From assembly GCA_947504605.1 (NCBI GenBank), contig CANNJE010000002.1, forward strand, positions 24,218 to 88,217: a stretch of DNA of 64,000 nucleotides, read 5' to 3'. This DNA comes from Chitinophagaceae bacterium (GTDB lineage Bacteria > Bacteroidota > Bacteroidia > Chitinophagales > Chitinophagaceae). Positions 29,945 through 39,612 of this stretch are shown one piece after another; positions within the stretch are counted from its first letter, which is position 1; the number at the start of each line of letters is the position of its first letter. A program made the translations under genes and the position numbers. A model generated the notes under the pieces. That model did no database searches. It was not told where the DNA came from and worked only from the letters and a program-made list of their open reading frames with translations.

Positions 29945-32900
29945 TTAAAAGCTACAACGAACGGTAAAATTGTACGTTCTAGAATTAGGATATCCACCCA
30001 GATCAACACCAAACAATGCAGGATTGTCTCCATAACTGTTTATCTCTGGATCAAAGCCTGTATAATTTGTAAATGTGTACAAATTATTTACACCGGCAGA
30101 TATACGAATAGAAGAAACGCCTTTAATGATGGTTCCTGGAATGTTATAACCAAGTGTTATGTTTTTGATTCGTACAAAACTTCCATCTTCAATAAATCTT
30201 TTTGAAAAAGGAAGTGTTCTCCAAAACTGACGAATCGCTTTTGGGCCGGTAGCCAAAGAATTGTCTTTTCCATCTACCCATGCTCCAGACAACATTGCTT
30301 CACTAATATTTTTAGATGTTCCAAGATTGGCGTTAAAACGAGTATTCATGTTAATGACGTCATTTCCCTGTACACCATTAATAAAAATACTCAGGTCAAA
30401 TTTTTTGTATTGAAAATTATTTGTAAACCCGAAAGTATAATCAGGATTTACATCTCCAATAATGGTACGATCACTGATAGAAATAGATGTTGGGTCGGCA
30501 TCCAGATTACGGTATTTTATTTCGCCAACCATTCTCCTTATTATTGGAAATGGTTGACTAGAATAAACCTGTGAATTACGAACTTCTGCTTCATTGTCAA
30601 AATATCCATCTTCTACATAACCATATAATGCACCAATTGGCTGACCGGCAACCTGTATAAAAGGAGCATCTCCAGTAGAAATATTTCCGGCATATTGTTC
30701 TTTAATACCATCGCCCAGGCTCAGAATTTTATTCCTGTTAAAGGCTATATTGAAATTACTCTTCCATTGAAAATCTTTTTTGTTGATGACACTTCCATCA
30801 AGAGAAATTTCTAACCCCTTGTTTTCTACTGTTCCAGAATTACGTAACTGGCGCTGAAAACCTGTAGAAGCGGGTGTTGTTACATATTGAAGCAAATCAT
30901 TTGTTTTTTTCTTATAAAGATCTACATGAAGATTAAACCTTCCTTTCAACAGACCTAAATCGAGTCCTGCATTATAAGCGGATGTTGTTTCCCATCTTAA
31001 AGCTGCGTTGGCTGGGCCAGAATAGATATCATCAGCCAATCCTGTTTGTAAACCTCCATTAAACGGATAGTTATAAACAGCCAGCTTAGAAAGCGATGCA
31101 TAAGAACCAATGCCCTGATTACCAGTTTGGCCATAACTTAAACGGAAAATAAGATTGCTTATAGCCGAAATATTGTTCATAAAGGATTCTTTATGGGCTT
31201 TCCAGGCAAGTCCAGCAGAAGGGAAACCAGCCCATTTATTATCCTTACCAAACTTACTAGACCCATCCTGACGATAGGAAAGCGTTAGGAGATATTTATC
31301 ATTAAACCCATAATTAACCCTACCTAGGAATGATATAAGTGTAGACTGATAACGATTGGTAATTATCGGCAAAATCTGCTCTGCAGATTGCAGGTTTTCA
31401 TTTTGTAATAAATCGTTGGGGAAAGTTTTTGCTTCTGCTCTTTTTGACTGTCCGTTGGTTCGCTCAAATGTAGAAGCTCCTGTTACATTTATACTATGTT
31501 TCTCTGTTTTTTTATTAAAAGACAAAATACTTTCGGATACATAACTGGTCCATAAATTATCAGATTTTAATCCCCAGCCTTTTACACTAAATCCTTCATA
31601 AACGGTTCGTGGATAATATTGATCTCTCGTAGAAGAACCATAATTAAAACCAAGGTTTTGTCTGAACTTGAAATTTTTATTAAGTGTTGCCTCGATAAAA
31701 TTGGATGAAAAAATATTAAGCCCGTTTACTTTATTTAATACATCGTCTGTGTATATTTTTGGATTGGTAATAAAGAAACCTTCGCCGGTTCCGTCATACT
31801 CCTCAACAGTATCAATGGTTGCCGGATAAGTAAGTGCCGAACGAATAACACCAGCGCTTGCTGCATCTGATTTATCTGTTCCTGTTTTTACCCCATTGGT
31901 CACAGAGTTTGAAATGGTAGTATTTGTTCCAGCCTTGAATATTTTACTCAGGTTACGGCTCAGGCCAAAACTTAACCCAATCTTACGATAATCAGAATGA
32001 TTAATAATACCGTCCTGATTAATATAATTCAAAGAAAGGCTATGGGTTCCGGCATCAGAACCGCCAGATATATTTACCGCATATTGCTGATACAATCCTT
32101 TTCTAAAAATCTCATCCTGCCAGCTATGGGTATCGTTTTCATATTTAGTAAGATCCTGATAAGGAAGTGAGTAGTTGGTACCATCATACTTATTTGAATT
32201 GGCATAAGATACATTTTGATACACCGCATAAGCATACGGACTAAGCATCTTAAGCTTTTTAGACACTTCAGAAATCCCAATGTTCATAGACATCTCTACT
32301 TTGTCTTTTCCGCTGCGCCCCTTTCGGGTTGTGATCAACACAACACCATTTGCACCCCTTGAGCCATAAATCGCAGTGGCAGATGCATCTTTTAATATAT
32401 CGATTGATTCAATATCATTGGGATTGATGAAAGAAAGTACATTTAGCGTTTGTTTTTCGTCTTCACCGATGGATGATGGAGTAGATCCGCTATTACTGTT
32501 GTTAAATGGAACACCATCTATAACATACAATGGTTCTGTTCCACCCAAAAAAGAATTGGATCCACGAACCCTAATACTTAATCCGGCGCCGGGTGCCCCG
32601 TCATTTTGTGTAACATTTACACCAGCAAGTTTTCCCTGCATTGCTTGTAATACATTGGTTGGATTGTCTCTGATAAGTTCTTCCCTGGTAAGACGTTGTA
32701 CAGCACCTGTTGCGTCGGCCTTTTTTATTATACCATAACCAACTACAATAACATCTGCGAGGTTAGCAATTGTGCGTTTTAATGTAATAGAAAAAATATT
32801 TCTGTTGCCAACAGTAATTTCGCTACTCTCCATACCCACATAAGACACTACAAGAACTTTTGCAGCAGCTGGTAGATCGAATGAAAATTTACCCTCTGCA

Positions 32901-33064
32901 TTTGTAAGGGTTGATGCGTTGGTATTCTTAACCGTAACGCTGGCTCCGGAAAGAAGATCACCCTTATCATCAGTAACCTTTCCGGAAACACGCCTGCTTT
33001 GTGCAAAACTGCACAAACTGGTCAAAGCAAAGACCATCAAGCAATAAAAAAATTTTTTTTTCAT
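29945..33064 (-). CDS. SusC/RagA TonB-linked outer-membrane protein
   Basis: Carboxypeptidase-like domain, plug (VIVVGYG...LRDNPTNVLQAMQGKLAGV; SIDILKDASATAIYGSRGANGVVLITTRKG), beta-barrel. Start set at the internal Met (MKKKFFYCLMVFALTSLCSFAQ). Confidence 0.95.
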   Translation of the reverse strand: MKKKFFYCLMVFALTSLCSFAQSRRVSGKVTDDKGDLLSGASVTVKNTNASTLTNAEGKFSFDLPAAAKVLVVSYVGMESSEITVGNRNIFSITLKRTIANLADVIVVGYGIIKKADATGAVQRLTREELIRDNPTNVLQAMQGKLAGVNVTQNDGAPGAGLSIRVRGSNSFLGGTEPLYVIDGVPFNNSNSGSTPSSIGEDEKQTLNVLSFINPNDIESIDILKDASATAIYGSRGANGVVLITTRKGRSGKDKVEMSMNIGISEVSKKLKMLSPYAYAVYQNVSYANSNKYDGTNYSLPYQDLTKYENDTHSWQDEIFRKGLYQQYAVNISGGSDAGTHSLSLNYINQDGIINHSDYRKIGLSFGLSRNLSKIFKAGTNTTISNSVTNGVKTGTDKSDAASAGVIRSALTYPATIDTVEEYDGTGEGFFITNPKIYTDDVLNKVNGLNIFSSNFIEATLNKNFKFRQNLGFNYGSSTRDQYYPRTVYEGFSVKGWGLKSDNLWTSYVSESILSFNKKTEKHSINVTGASTFERTNGQSKRAEAKTFPNDLLQNENLQSAEQILPIITNRYQSTLISFLGRVNYGFNDKYLLTLSYRQDGSSKFGKDNKWAGFPSAGLAWKAHKESFMNNISAISNLIFRLSYGQTGNQGIGSYASLSKLAVYNYPFNGGLQTGLADDIYSGPANAALRWETTSAYNAGLDLGLLKGRFNLHVDLYKKKTNDLLQYVTTPASTGFQRQLRNSGTVENKGLEISLDGSVINKKDFQWKSNFNIAFNRNKILSLGDGIKEQYAGNISTGDAPFIQVAGQPIGALYGYVEDGYFDNEAEVRNSQVYSSQPFPIIRRMVGEIKYRNLDADPTSISISDRTIIGDVNPDYTFGFTNNFQYKKFDLSIFINGVQGNDVINMNTRFNANLGTSKNISEAMLSGAWVDGKDNSLATGPKAIRQFWRTLPFSKRFIEDGSFVRIKNITLGYNIPGTIIKGVSSIRISAGVNNLYTFTNYTGFDPEINSYGDNPALFGVDLGGYPNSRTYNFTVRCSF

Positions 33065-33266
33065 ATAGCAGCAATATTTTCTCAAAAATATGTTTTTATA
33101 TAACCTCAAGCATAATACTATATTATCTATTTATTGTACTATATAACATTAATACAACTATTTCTAAGAAAGTGCTTCTTTTATAACATCATTAAATAAT
33201 AGGTTTTATCAAATTATTTAATACTTTTATAAAGCTTTATAAAATGATATTATTTTATCCCAAATT

Positions 33267-34145
33267 ATGAATGGCAATCTATTAAAGGAAATAACACCTC
33301 TTATGGCAAGCGATTGCTTTACCATATTTGAGCGTACAAAAAAAGAGTTTGACTTTCCACTACACTATCATGAAGAAATGGAACTAAACTTTATTATTAA
33401 TGCCAAAGGTGCCAAAAGGGTTGTAGGGGATCATATGTCAGAAATTGATGAAACTGAATTAGTGCTGATTGGTTCTAACCTGCCACATTTTTGGAAAACA
33501 CATCAATGTAAGAGTAAGGACATTCAAGAAATTACAATACAGTTTCATAAAGATCTTTTTGATGATAAAATGCTTAGGCGAAATCAGCTGCATTTTATTA
33601 GAGACATGTTTGAAAATGCAAAACGGGGTATATTATTCTCAAAAGAAACTACTGGGCAACTTAGCGCCCGCTTAAAACAATTACGCACCAAACAAGGCTT
33701 TGACTCTGTTCTTGAACTCATGTCGATACTACACGACCTTTCTATTTCAAGAAATATGCGCATACTATCAGACGCTACATTTAGTAATTTACAACCCAGC
33801 TATAACAGCCGTCGTGTTGAGAAAGTAATGGAGTACCTGAACAAAAATTTTGACAAACCTGTTACACTGGCAGACGCAGCAAAAATTGCGAGTATGACAC
33901 AGGTATCCTTCAGCCGCTTTTTTAAAATGCATACAGGAATCAGTTTTATGGATAGCCTCCTGGATATTAGGCTGGGGCATGCTTCCAGGCTTTTAATTGA
34001 TACCAATCAACCCGTTTCTGAAGTGGCTTATAATTGTGGCTTCAATAATATTTCTAACTTCAACCGGCTCTTCAAAAAGAAAAAGGATTGTACACCAAAA
34101 GAGTTTAGAGAGGATTACAGTTACGAAAACAGGGTATTTATTTAA
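33267..34145 (+). CDS. AraC family transcriptional regulator (cupin sensor + HTH)
   Basis: N-term FPLHYHEEMELNFIINAKG; C-term HTH (VTLADAAKIASMTQVSFSRFFKMHTGISFMDSLLDIRLGHA...VAYNCGFNNISNFNRLFKKKKDCTPKEFR). Confidence 0.93.
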   Translation: MNGNLLKEITPLMASDCFTIFERTKKEFDFPLHYHEEMELNFIINAKGAKRVVGDHMSEIDETELVLIGSNLPHFWKTHQCKSKDIQEITIQFHKDLFDDKMLRRNQLHFIRDMFENAKRGILFSKETTGQLSARLKQLRTKQGFDSVLELMSILHDLSISRNMRILSDATFSNLQPSYNSRRVEKVMEYLNKNFDKPVTLADAAKIASMTQVSFSRFFKMHTGISFMDSLLDIRLGHASRLLIDTNQPVSEVAYNCGFNNISNFNRLFKKKKDCTPKEFREDYSYENRVFI

Positions 34146-34177
34146 GTTTTAAAAATTTCAACCAAAAGAACAAACCG

Positions 34178-34837
34178 ATGAGACCTATTTTTAAATTATT
34201 TATTGCCTTATTAATTGTTTTAAACGTTGGTTCGCAGAGCCTTGCTCAACCTTTTATTAAAGAAGTGAACTACTTTAAAAAGCTAGACTCGCTTAAAACA
34301 CCTCCGGCAAATCCAATTTTATTTATTGGCAGTTCTTCTTTTACCAACTGGAAAGATGTAAATGATTATTATCCATCTTACACTATTCTTAACCGTGCGT
34401 TTGGCGGTTCTTCTTTACCACATTTAATATTGTATGCAGAAGAGGTGATTTTTAAATACAATCCTAAACAGATTGTAATTTATTGTGGCGAAAATGATCT
34501 GACCGGCGGTAATATTACAGCAGAAATAATTTTTGATCGCTTTAAAGAATTACATACACTCATCAGAAGCAGGCTACCAAAGGTTTCCATCGTATATGTA
34601 TCTATGAAACCAAGTCCTAGTAGAGAAAAATACCTCCCAATAATGATTAAAGCAAACAGCCTGATCAAAAAATTTATTAAAAAGAAAAAGAAAACAGCAT
34701 TTGTTGATGTTTACCATCACATGTTTACCAATGAAGGAAAGATGATGACCGATATTTTTCTGGGAGATAATCTGCACATGAATAAAAAAGGTTATGCTAT
34801 TTGGCAGCCACTTATTGAGCCGTTTTTATTAAAATAA
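34178..34837 (+). CDS. SGNH/GDSL-type hydrolase, secreted
   Basis: Signal peptide; FIGSSSFTNWKD, FGGSSLPHL, YCGENDL, DNLHMNKKGYAIW. Confidence 0.85.
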   Translation: MRPIFKLFIALLIVLNVGSQSLAQPFIKEVNYFKKLDSLKTPPANPILFIGSSSFTNWKDVNDYYPSYTILNRAFGGSSLPHLILYAEEVIFKYNPKQIVIYCGENDLTGGNITAEIIFDRFKELHTLIRSRLPKVSIVYVSMKPSPSREKYLPIMIKANSLIKKFIKKKKKTAFVDVYHHMFTNEGKMMTDIFLGDNLHMNKKGYAIWQPLIEPFLLK

Positions 34838-34854
34838 TCAGACCAATATTTGTT

Positions 34855-35922
34855 ATGAAATTTATTAGCCTCTTAGTTTTGGTTATCTGCTTTCAAAATG
34901 CAACCGCCAGCGTTAATTCTGACAGCAGTTTTTTCCGTGCCGATCATCCGAATATTCAATTTACAGGAAGAGTAGATTTTTCCGACATTACAAAGCCTAC
35001 TTTCTGGGCTCCAGGTGTTTACATCAGCATTCGGTTTAATGGCACTTACTGTATTGCTGAACTGAATGATGAGGAACGCTGGGGGAAATCGCATAATTAT
35101 ATTGAAGTAAAAGTAGATAACCAACCAGCATACAGAATTCAAACAAAAGGAAAAAATAACAGGATTGTGCTGGCCAGCGGATTAAAAAAAGGAAATCACA
35201 ACATTGTTATTTGCAAGAATACAGAAGCGGAGATCGGGTATTTGCAACTTGTTGGTTTTACTTGCAAAAAATTGTTATCTCCTCCTAAAAAACTATCAAG
35301 AAAAATTGAATTTATAGGAAACTCCATTACCTGTGGAATGGGTAATGACGATTCTGCCGTTCCCTGCAACAGCAAAGAATGGTACGACCAGCATAATGCC
35401 TATATGGCGTACGGTCCCTTGACCGCAAGAAACCTTAAAGCTCAATGGCAACTTTCTTCTGTATCAGGAATTGGATTGATACACAGTTGTTGTAATAAAA
35501 CCAGCGTTATGCCGCAGGTTTTTGACAAAATTAATATGACAGAAAATACACTGCCCTGGAATTTTAAAAATTACCAACCCGATGTTTTAACTGTTTGCCT
35601 AGGGCAAAATGATGGCATACAGGATTCAACAGCATTTTGTAATGCTTATATAAAATTCCTTACCAGTATCAGAAGTTATTATCCCAAAACAAGGATCGTA
35701 CTTCTATCAAGTCCCATGGCTGGCCCCGGGCTTGACAGCGTTTTAAAAAAATACATTTTAGCTGTAAAATTATCAATGCTTATTAGCGGCGACAAAATGG
35801 TTACGTCTTATTTTTTTTCACAACGTTACTATAAGGGCTGCGATTCACATCCAAATGCGGAAGAACACCTGGAGATGGCTAAAGAGCTAAGTTTGTTTTT
35901 ACAAAAAAGGATGAATTGGTGA
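34855..35922 (+). CDS. CE2-like acetylesterase (beta-sandwich + SGNH domain)
   Basis: Signal peptide; N-terminal beta-rich domain, then IEFIGNSITCGMGNDD, YMAYGPLTARNL, GLGQNDG-like VCLGQNDG, DSHPNAEEHLEMA. Confidence 0.82.
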   Translation: MKFISLLVLVICFQNATASVNSDSSFFRADHPNIQFTGRVDFSDITKPTFWAPGVYISIRFNGTYCIAELNDEERWGKSHNYIEVKVDNQPAYRIQTKGKNNRIVLASGLKKGNHNIVICKNTEAEIGYLQLVGFTCKKLLSPPKKLSRKIEFIGNSITCGMGNDDSAVPCNSKEWYDQHNAYMAYGPLTARNLKAQWQLSSVSGIGLIHSCCNKTSVMPQVFDKINMTENTLPWNFKNYQPDVLTVCLGQNDGIQDSTAFCNAYIKFLTSIRSYYPKTRIVLLSSPMAGPGLDSVLKKYILAVKLSMLISGDKMVTSYFFSQRYYKGCDSHPNAEEHLEMAKELSLFLQKRMNW

Positions 35923-36000
35923 TATAAATGAACAAAAAATCTCCATCTCCATTGCTTTAATTAATTTACAGCTTTATTCATTTTAGCATTCCGCATACAA

Positions 36001-36693
36001 ATGACAGATACCGGCATTTATTACCCCGAAAATATGGAAGCTCAGCTTCTTGACATTTTACTATCAAAAGGGTGGTATCGAATGGGGCAGGGGGTTTTCA
36101 CCACAAAATATATAATACAGGAAAATATTCCATATAGGGTCTTTTGGTTAAGGTATAATCTTAACAAGGTCATATTGGGTAAAAAGCAACAAAAGCTGTT
36201 GCAAAAAAATAAAATATTCAACAGTAATATTATTCCATTCAAAATAACAGATGAACTGGAAAAATTGTATGCGTTGTATAAAACAGAAATTGATTTTGAA
36301 CCTGCTTCATCAGTTACCGAATGGATGTTGGAGGAAAAAGAAAACAATGTATATGACAGCTGGATCATTGAGATCAGAGACAATGGATTGCTAATTGCTG
36401 CTGGAATTTTTGATAAAGGCAAAAACAGTATTGCAGGCATCATGAACTTTTATCATCCAGACTACAAAAAATACAGTCTGGGTAAATATCTTATGTTATT
36501 AAAAATAGCATTTGCCAAAGATGCGGGAAACCAATGGTACTATCCCGGCTATCTCGTTTACGGGTATCCTAAATTTGACTATAAAGTTTTTGCAGATAGA
36601 TCATCTATCGAAACTTTTTTACCGGAGTTAAATCAATGGTGTTTATATGACCCCGCTGTGCTTAGAAAATTTAGAAATAATGAAATATTTTAA
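36001..36693 (+). CDS. Arginyl/leucyl-tRNA-protein transferase-like protein (ATE_C-type GNAT fold)
   Basis: GWYRMGQGVFT near the N-terminus and SIAGIMNFYHPDYKKYSLGKYLMLLKIAFAKDAGNQWYYPGYLVYGYPKFDYK resembling the C-terminal domain of Ate/Bpt. Confidence 0.6.
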   Translation: MTDTGIYYPENMEAQLLDILLSKGWYRMGQGVFTTKYIIQENIPYRVFWLRYNLNKVILGKKQQKLLQKNKIFNSNIIPFKITDELEKLYALYKTEIDFEPASSVTEWMLEEKENNVYDSWIIEIRDNGLLIAAGIFDKGKNSIAGIMNFYHPDYKKYSLGKYLMLLKIAFAKDAGNQWYYPGYLVYGYPKFDYKVFADRSSIETFLPELNQWCLYDPAVLRKFRNNEIF

Positions 36694-36850
36694 AGTATAG
36701 ACAACAAATCCGTTTAAACCCCTGCAAAACAACCACCGAAAACATTGAAGTCAAATAGCAGGGAATTTTGCTATTGAATGTTGTTATTATTCTTTTTAGT
36801 TCGGGTGTATATTGAAGCCTTATATAATTTTCAATTAAAAGGAATGGTCA

Positions 36851-37612
36851 TTAAAGTAATTGCAATTTTTTATTGCTAAGATCGGGTGTGTAATAAAAGA
36901 ACAAGCGGAATGTGTGGTTTTTGTCATATTGAAAGCCGGATGCTTTTTGCTGAAACAGCAGCATATAACCCGTGTCAAAACTGAGCGATTTGCTTATGGG
37001 TTGTTTTACCCCTAGAAAGATTCTGTTTTGATCAAATGTATTATAAACCACTTCTTTTCCAAACTGCATTGCCAGCTCATCAGATAATATCACTGAAGGA
37101 TAATGAGGGTTTTTAAATACAGGTATGTTTAAACTCATCAGGTACCTTATCCTGTCTGTAAATTTATATTCGTGTATAAACTGATCATTTACAATTTTTT
37201 CCTGCCAGCGTTGTTCATTTCTTAACCGATTTAATAGGCCCACTTTACCCACTTTTGTTATTATTTGAATTTGCTGATAAAAACGATGCTCCTCTGCATA
37301 ATGTTGCCAAGCTGCTTTTGTTGGGGCCACCCACATATTTCCATATCCAATAGCGGCTGTAATGTTTTCTTTAATCCAGTAATCCAATCCAACTCTTGCA
37401 AAATAAAAGCCCGGGTCTCCTAAAAAATGCTTGCTTCTCATATGAAGGTCTGCTATAATTCCTATTTTTTTATTGAGCCGAATGGTACTGTTAATACTAA
37501 CCCAGCTTTGGCTTTGTTCGTTTATTTCTTTAGCTGGTGTTTGGGCAGCTATTTTTGTTTGGAATAGGGTTAAAAATATAATGAGGACAAAAATATTTTG
37601 TAGATTTTTCAT
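36851..37612 (-). CDS. DUF2490-like outer-membrane beta-barrel protein
   Basis: QSWVSINSTIRLNKKIGIIADLHMRSK...RLRNEQRW...DTGYMLLFQQKASG. Confidence 0.75.
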   Translation of the reverse strand: MKNLQNIFVLIIFLTLFQTKIAAQTPAKEINEQSQSWVSINSTIRLNKKIGIIADLHMRSKHFLGDPGFYFARVGLDYWIKENITAAIGYGNMWVAPTKAAWQHYAEEHRFYQQIQIITKVGKVGLLNRLRNEQRWQEKIVNDQFIHEYKFTDRIRYLMSLNIPVFKNPHYPSVILSDELAMQFGKEVVYNTFDQNRIFLGVKQPISKSLSFDTGYMLLFQQKASGFQYDKNHTFRLFFYYTPDLSNKKLQLL

Positions 37613-37701
37613 TTTTATTTTGTTCTGTTAAAACCCGGTTATCCTTGGTTACACTATAATAGCTTATCAAGATTTCTGGGTGTTACAAAAGGAACATACA
37701 A

Positions 37702-39369
37702 TCAGGTAAAAAACAATATCAACAATTGCGCAGCCAGTATGCGGAGTATCATTGTGAGTGGATATACCGTTGCATAGGTTGATGATGGAATATCGTTGCC
37801 TGCCATTTTTAATGCAAAAGCCAATGCCGGAGGATCTGTACAGGCTCCTGCGAGTAATCCACAAAGTTCAAAATAGGTTTTCCTGAAAAATTTGGATGCA
37901 ATAACACCTACTATTAACAAGGGAACCGTTGTAATAGTTATGCCCATTAAGATCCATTGGTATCCGCTGCCATCAGTAAATGCAGAAGACAGGTTGTGTC
38001 CACTGCTTAATCCAACACTAGCAAGGAACAGGGCTATTCCAATTTCTCTTACAATTAGATTTGCACTGTTGGTTGTATAATTATTCAGGTAAAGATGATT
38101 ACCAAAACGGCTTAAAAAAAGTGCCACAATCAATGGCCCACCAGCCATTCCTATTTTAACAGCTACTGGCACACTCGGAATATAAAATGGAATACTTCCT
38201 AAAACAACCCCCAAAACGATTCCAATAAATATGGGTCCCAAATCTGGCGCTTCCAGTCTTTTTAAAGAATTACCCACAACCTCTGCCAATTGATTGATGT
38301 TTTCTTCTATACCCACTACGGTAATAGTGTCGCCTAGTTGTAAAAAAATATTTCCATGTGCCACCATTTCTATTCCAGCCCTTTTTATCCTGGTTATAGT
38401 TAGGGATTCCTGATGCAATTCTGGAATATCACCTAAACGCCTGTGCGTTATGTCTTTCCTTGTTACTATTATCTGACGGGAAATTAAGTCACTGGATGGT
38501 TCTGTTCTCAGATTCATATCACTTACTGTACCTACCAATAATTTTACTTTTTCCATTATTTTTTTCGTCGCTACAAACTGCATCACATCTCCCTCGCTCA
38601 ATACGGTGTCTGGCGTAGGTGTTATAATAGATCCTTTATGAAACATACGGGATATGATCACCGGCTCGTTCAACATTTTAAATATCTGCCTAAGCGGCTG
38701 TCCTATCAACTGTTTGTTTTCAAGTATGATATGAATAGAAATCGGTCGGTTTGACTGTATAAAACCAAGCTTGCGGTGCAATTCCTGCTCGTCTGCAATA
38801 TTTACTCCTAGGATTTTTCTTAATAATACCAATGATAAAATAATGCCAATAACGGCAAAAGGATAAGCCACTGCGTAGGCTAGTGTTATAATTGAATTGT
38901 CTACCCCTGTAACCTGCAAGTCTTTTACCGCAGCCTGTGCAGCGGCAAGGCCTGGCGTATTGGTAACAGCACCACTCATTACGCCTGCCATGATGGAAAT
39001 ATGATTTCCGGAAGTATAAAAAAAGATAATTGTAATAAACACACCAAGCAACACAACTGAAGCGGCCAAACTATTGTTGCCCAATGCACTTTTTTTGAGA
39101 GATGCAAAAAAGCCTGGACCAACCTGAAGCCCAACTGAATAAACAAAAAGTATTAACCCAAATTCTTTTACAAAATGTTCTGTTTCTTTATTAATAGTGA
39201 TACCAAAAAATGAAACAAGTAAACCAATAAAAAGCACCCAGGTGATACCAAAAGAAATTCCAAAAATTTTTAATTTCCCAAATGCTATACCTGTTGCAAT
39301 TACTAAAGAATAAATGATAACGGATTGTGCTACGGATTGCTCCGTAAATAACTGTATAAACCAGTTCAT
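37702..39369 (-). CDS. AspT/YidE-family putative transporter with two TrkA-C domains
   Basis: 555 aa; duplicated membrane domains flanking TrkA_C-like regions (LGDIPELHQESLTITRIKRAG...LQLGDTITVVG); GALTNTPGLAAA-like motif. Confidence 0.85.
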   Translation of the reverse strand: MNWFIQLFTEQSVAQSVIIYSLVIATGIAFGKLKIFGISFGITWVLFIGLLVSFFGITINKETEHFVKEFGLILFVYSVGLQVGPGFFASLKKSALGNNSLAASVVLLGVFITIIFFYTSGNHISIMAGVMSGAVTNTPGLAAAQAAVKDLQVTGVDNSIITLAYAVAYPFAVIGIILSLVLLRKILGVNIADEQELHRKLGFIQSNRPISIHIILENKQLIGQPLRQIFKMLNEPVIISRMFHKGSIITPTPDTVLSEGDVMQFVATKKIMEKVKLLVGTVSDMNLRTEPSSDLISRQIIVTRKDITHRRLGDIPELHQESLTITRIKRAGIEMVAHGNIFLQLGDTITVVGIEENINQLAEVVGNSLKRLEAPDLGPIFIGIVLGVVLGSIPFYIPSVPVAVKIGMAGGPLIVALFLSRFGNHLYLNNYTTNSANLIVREIGIALFLASVGLSSGHNLSSAFTDGSGYQWILMGITITTVPLLIVGVIASKFFRKTYFELCGLLAGACTDPPALAFALKMAGNDIPSSTYATVYPLTMILRILAAQLLILFFT

Positions 39370-39612
39370 AGTTTATTAAATTTTACCCTTCCTATTTAAA
39401 CAAAAAGGATGAACGATAGCTGTGAATATAGATCAAATTAAAAAATTTATTTCGTAAGTTTTAATTTGACCTATAATAAATACATACAGCAAGCAATCGA
39501 AAAAAACAAGCAATCGTTAAGGCATTGCACCAAAAAATGCAAATATTTTTATAAAGTTACAGCAGGTAATTATAGCAAATACATTACCAAAGTACCTATT
39601 TTAATATTACAG

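Noticed and set aside
36042-36443. 133-aa minus ORF opposite the Ate-like gene
   Set aside because: The plus-strand frame has recognisable ATE_C-like motifs; the minus frame does not.
39480-39520. Short direct repeat caagcaatcg twice upstream of the AspT-like transporter
   Set aside because: Only 10 nt, two copies, in A-rich sequence; insufficient to claim a regulatory site.
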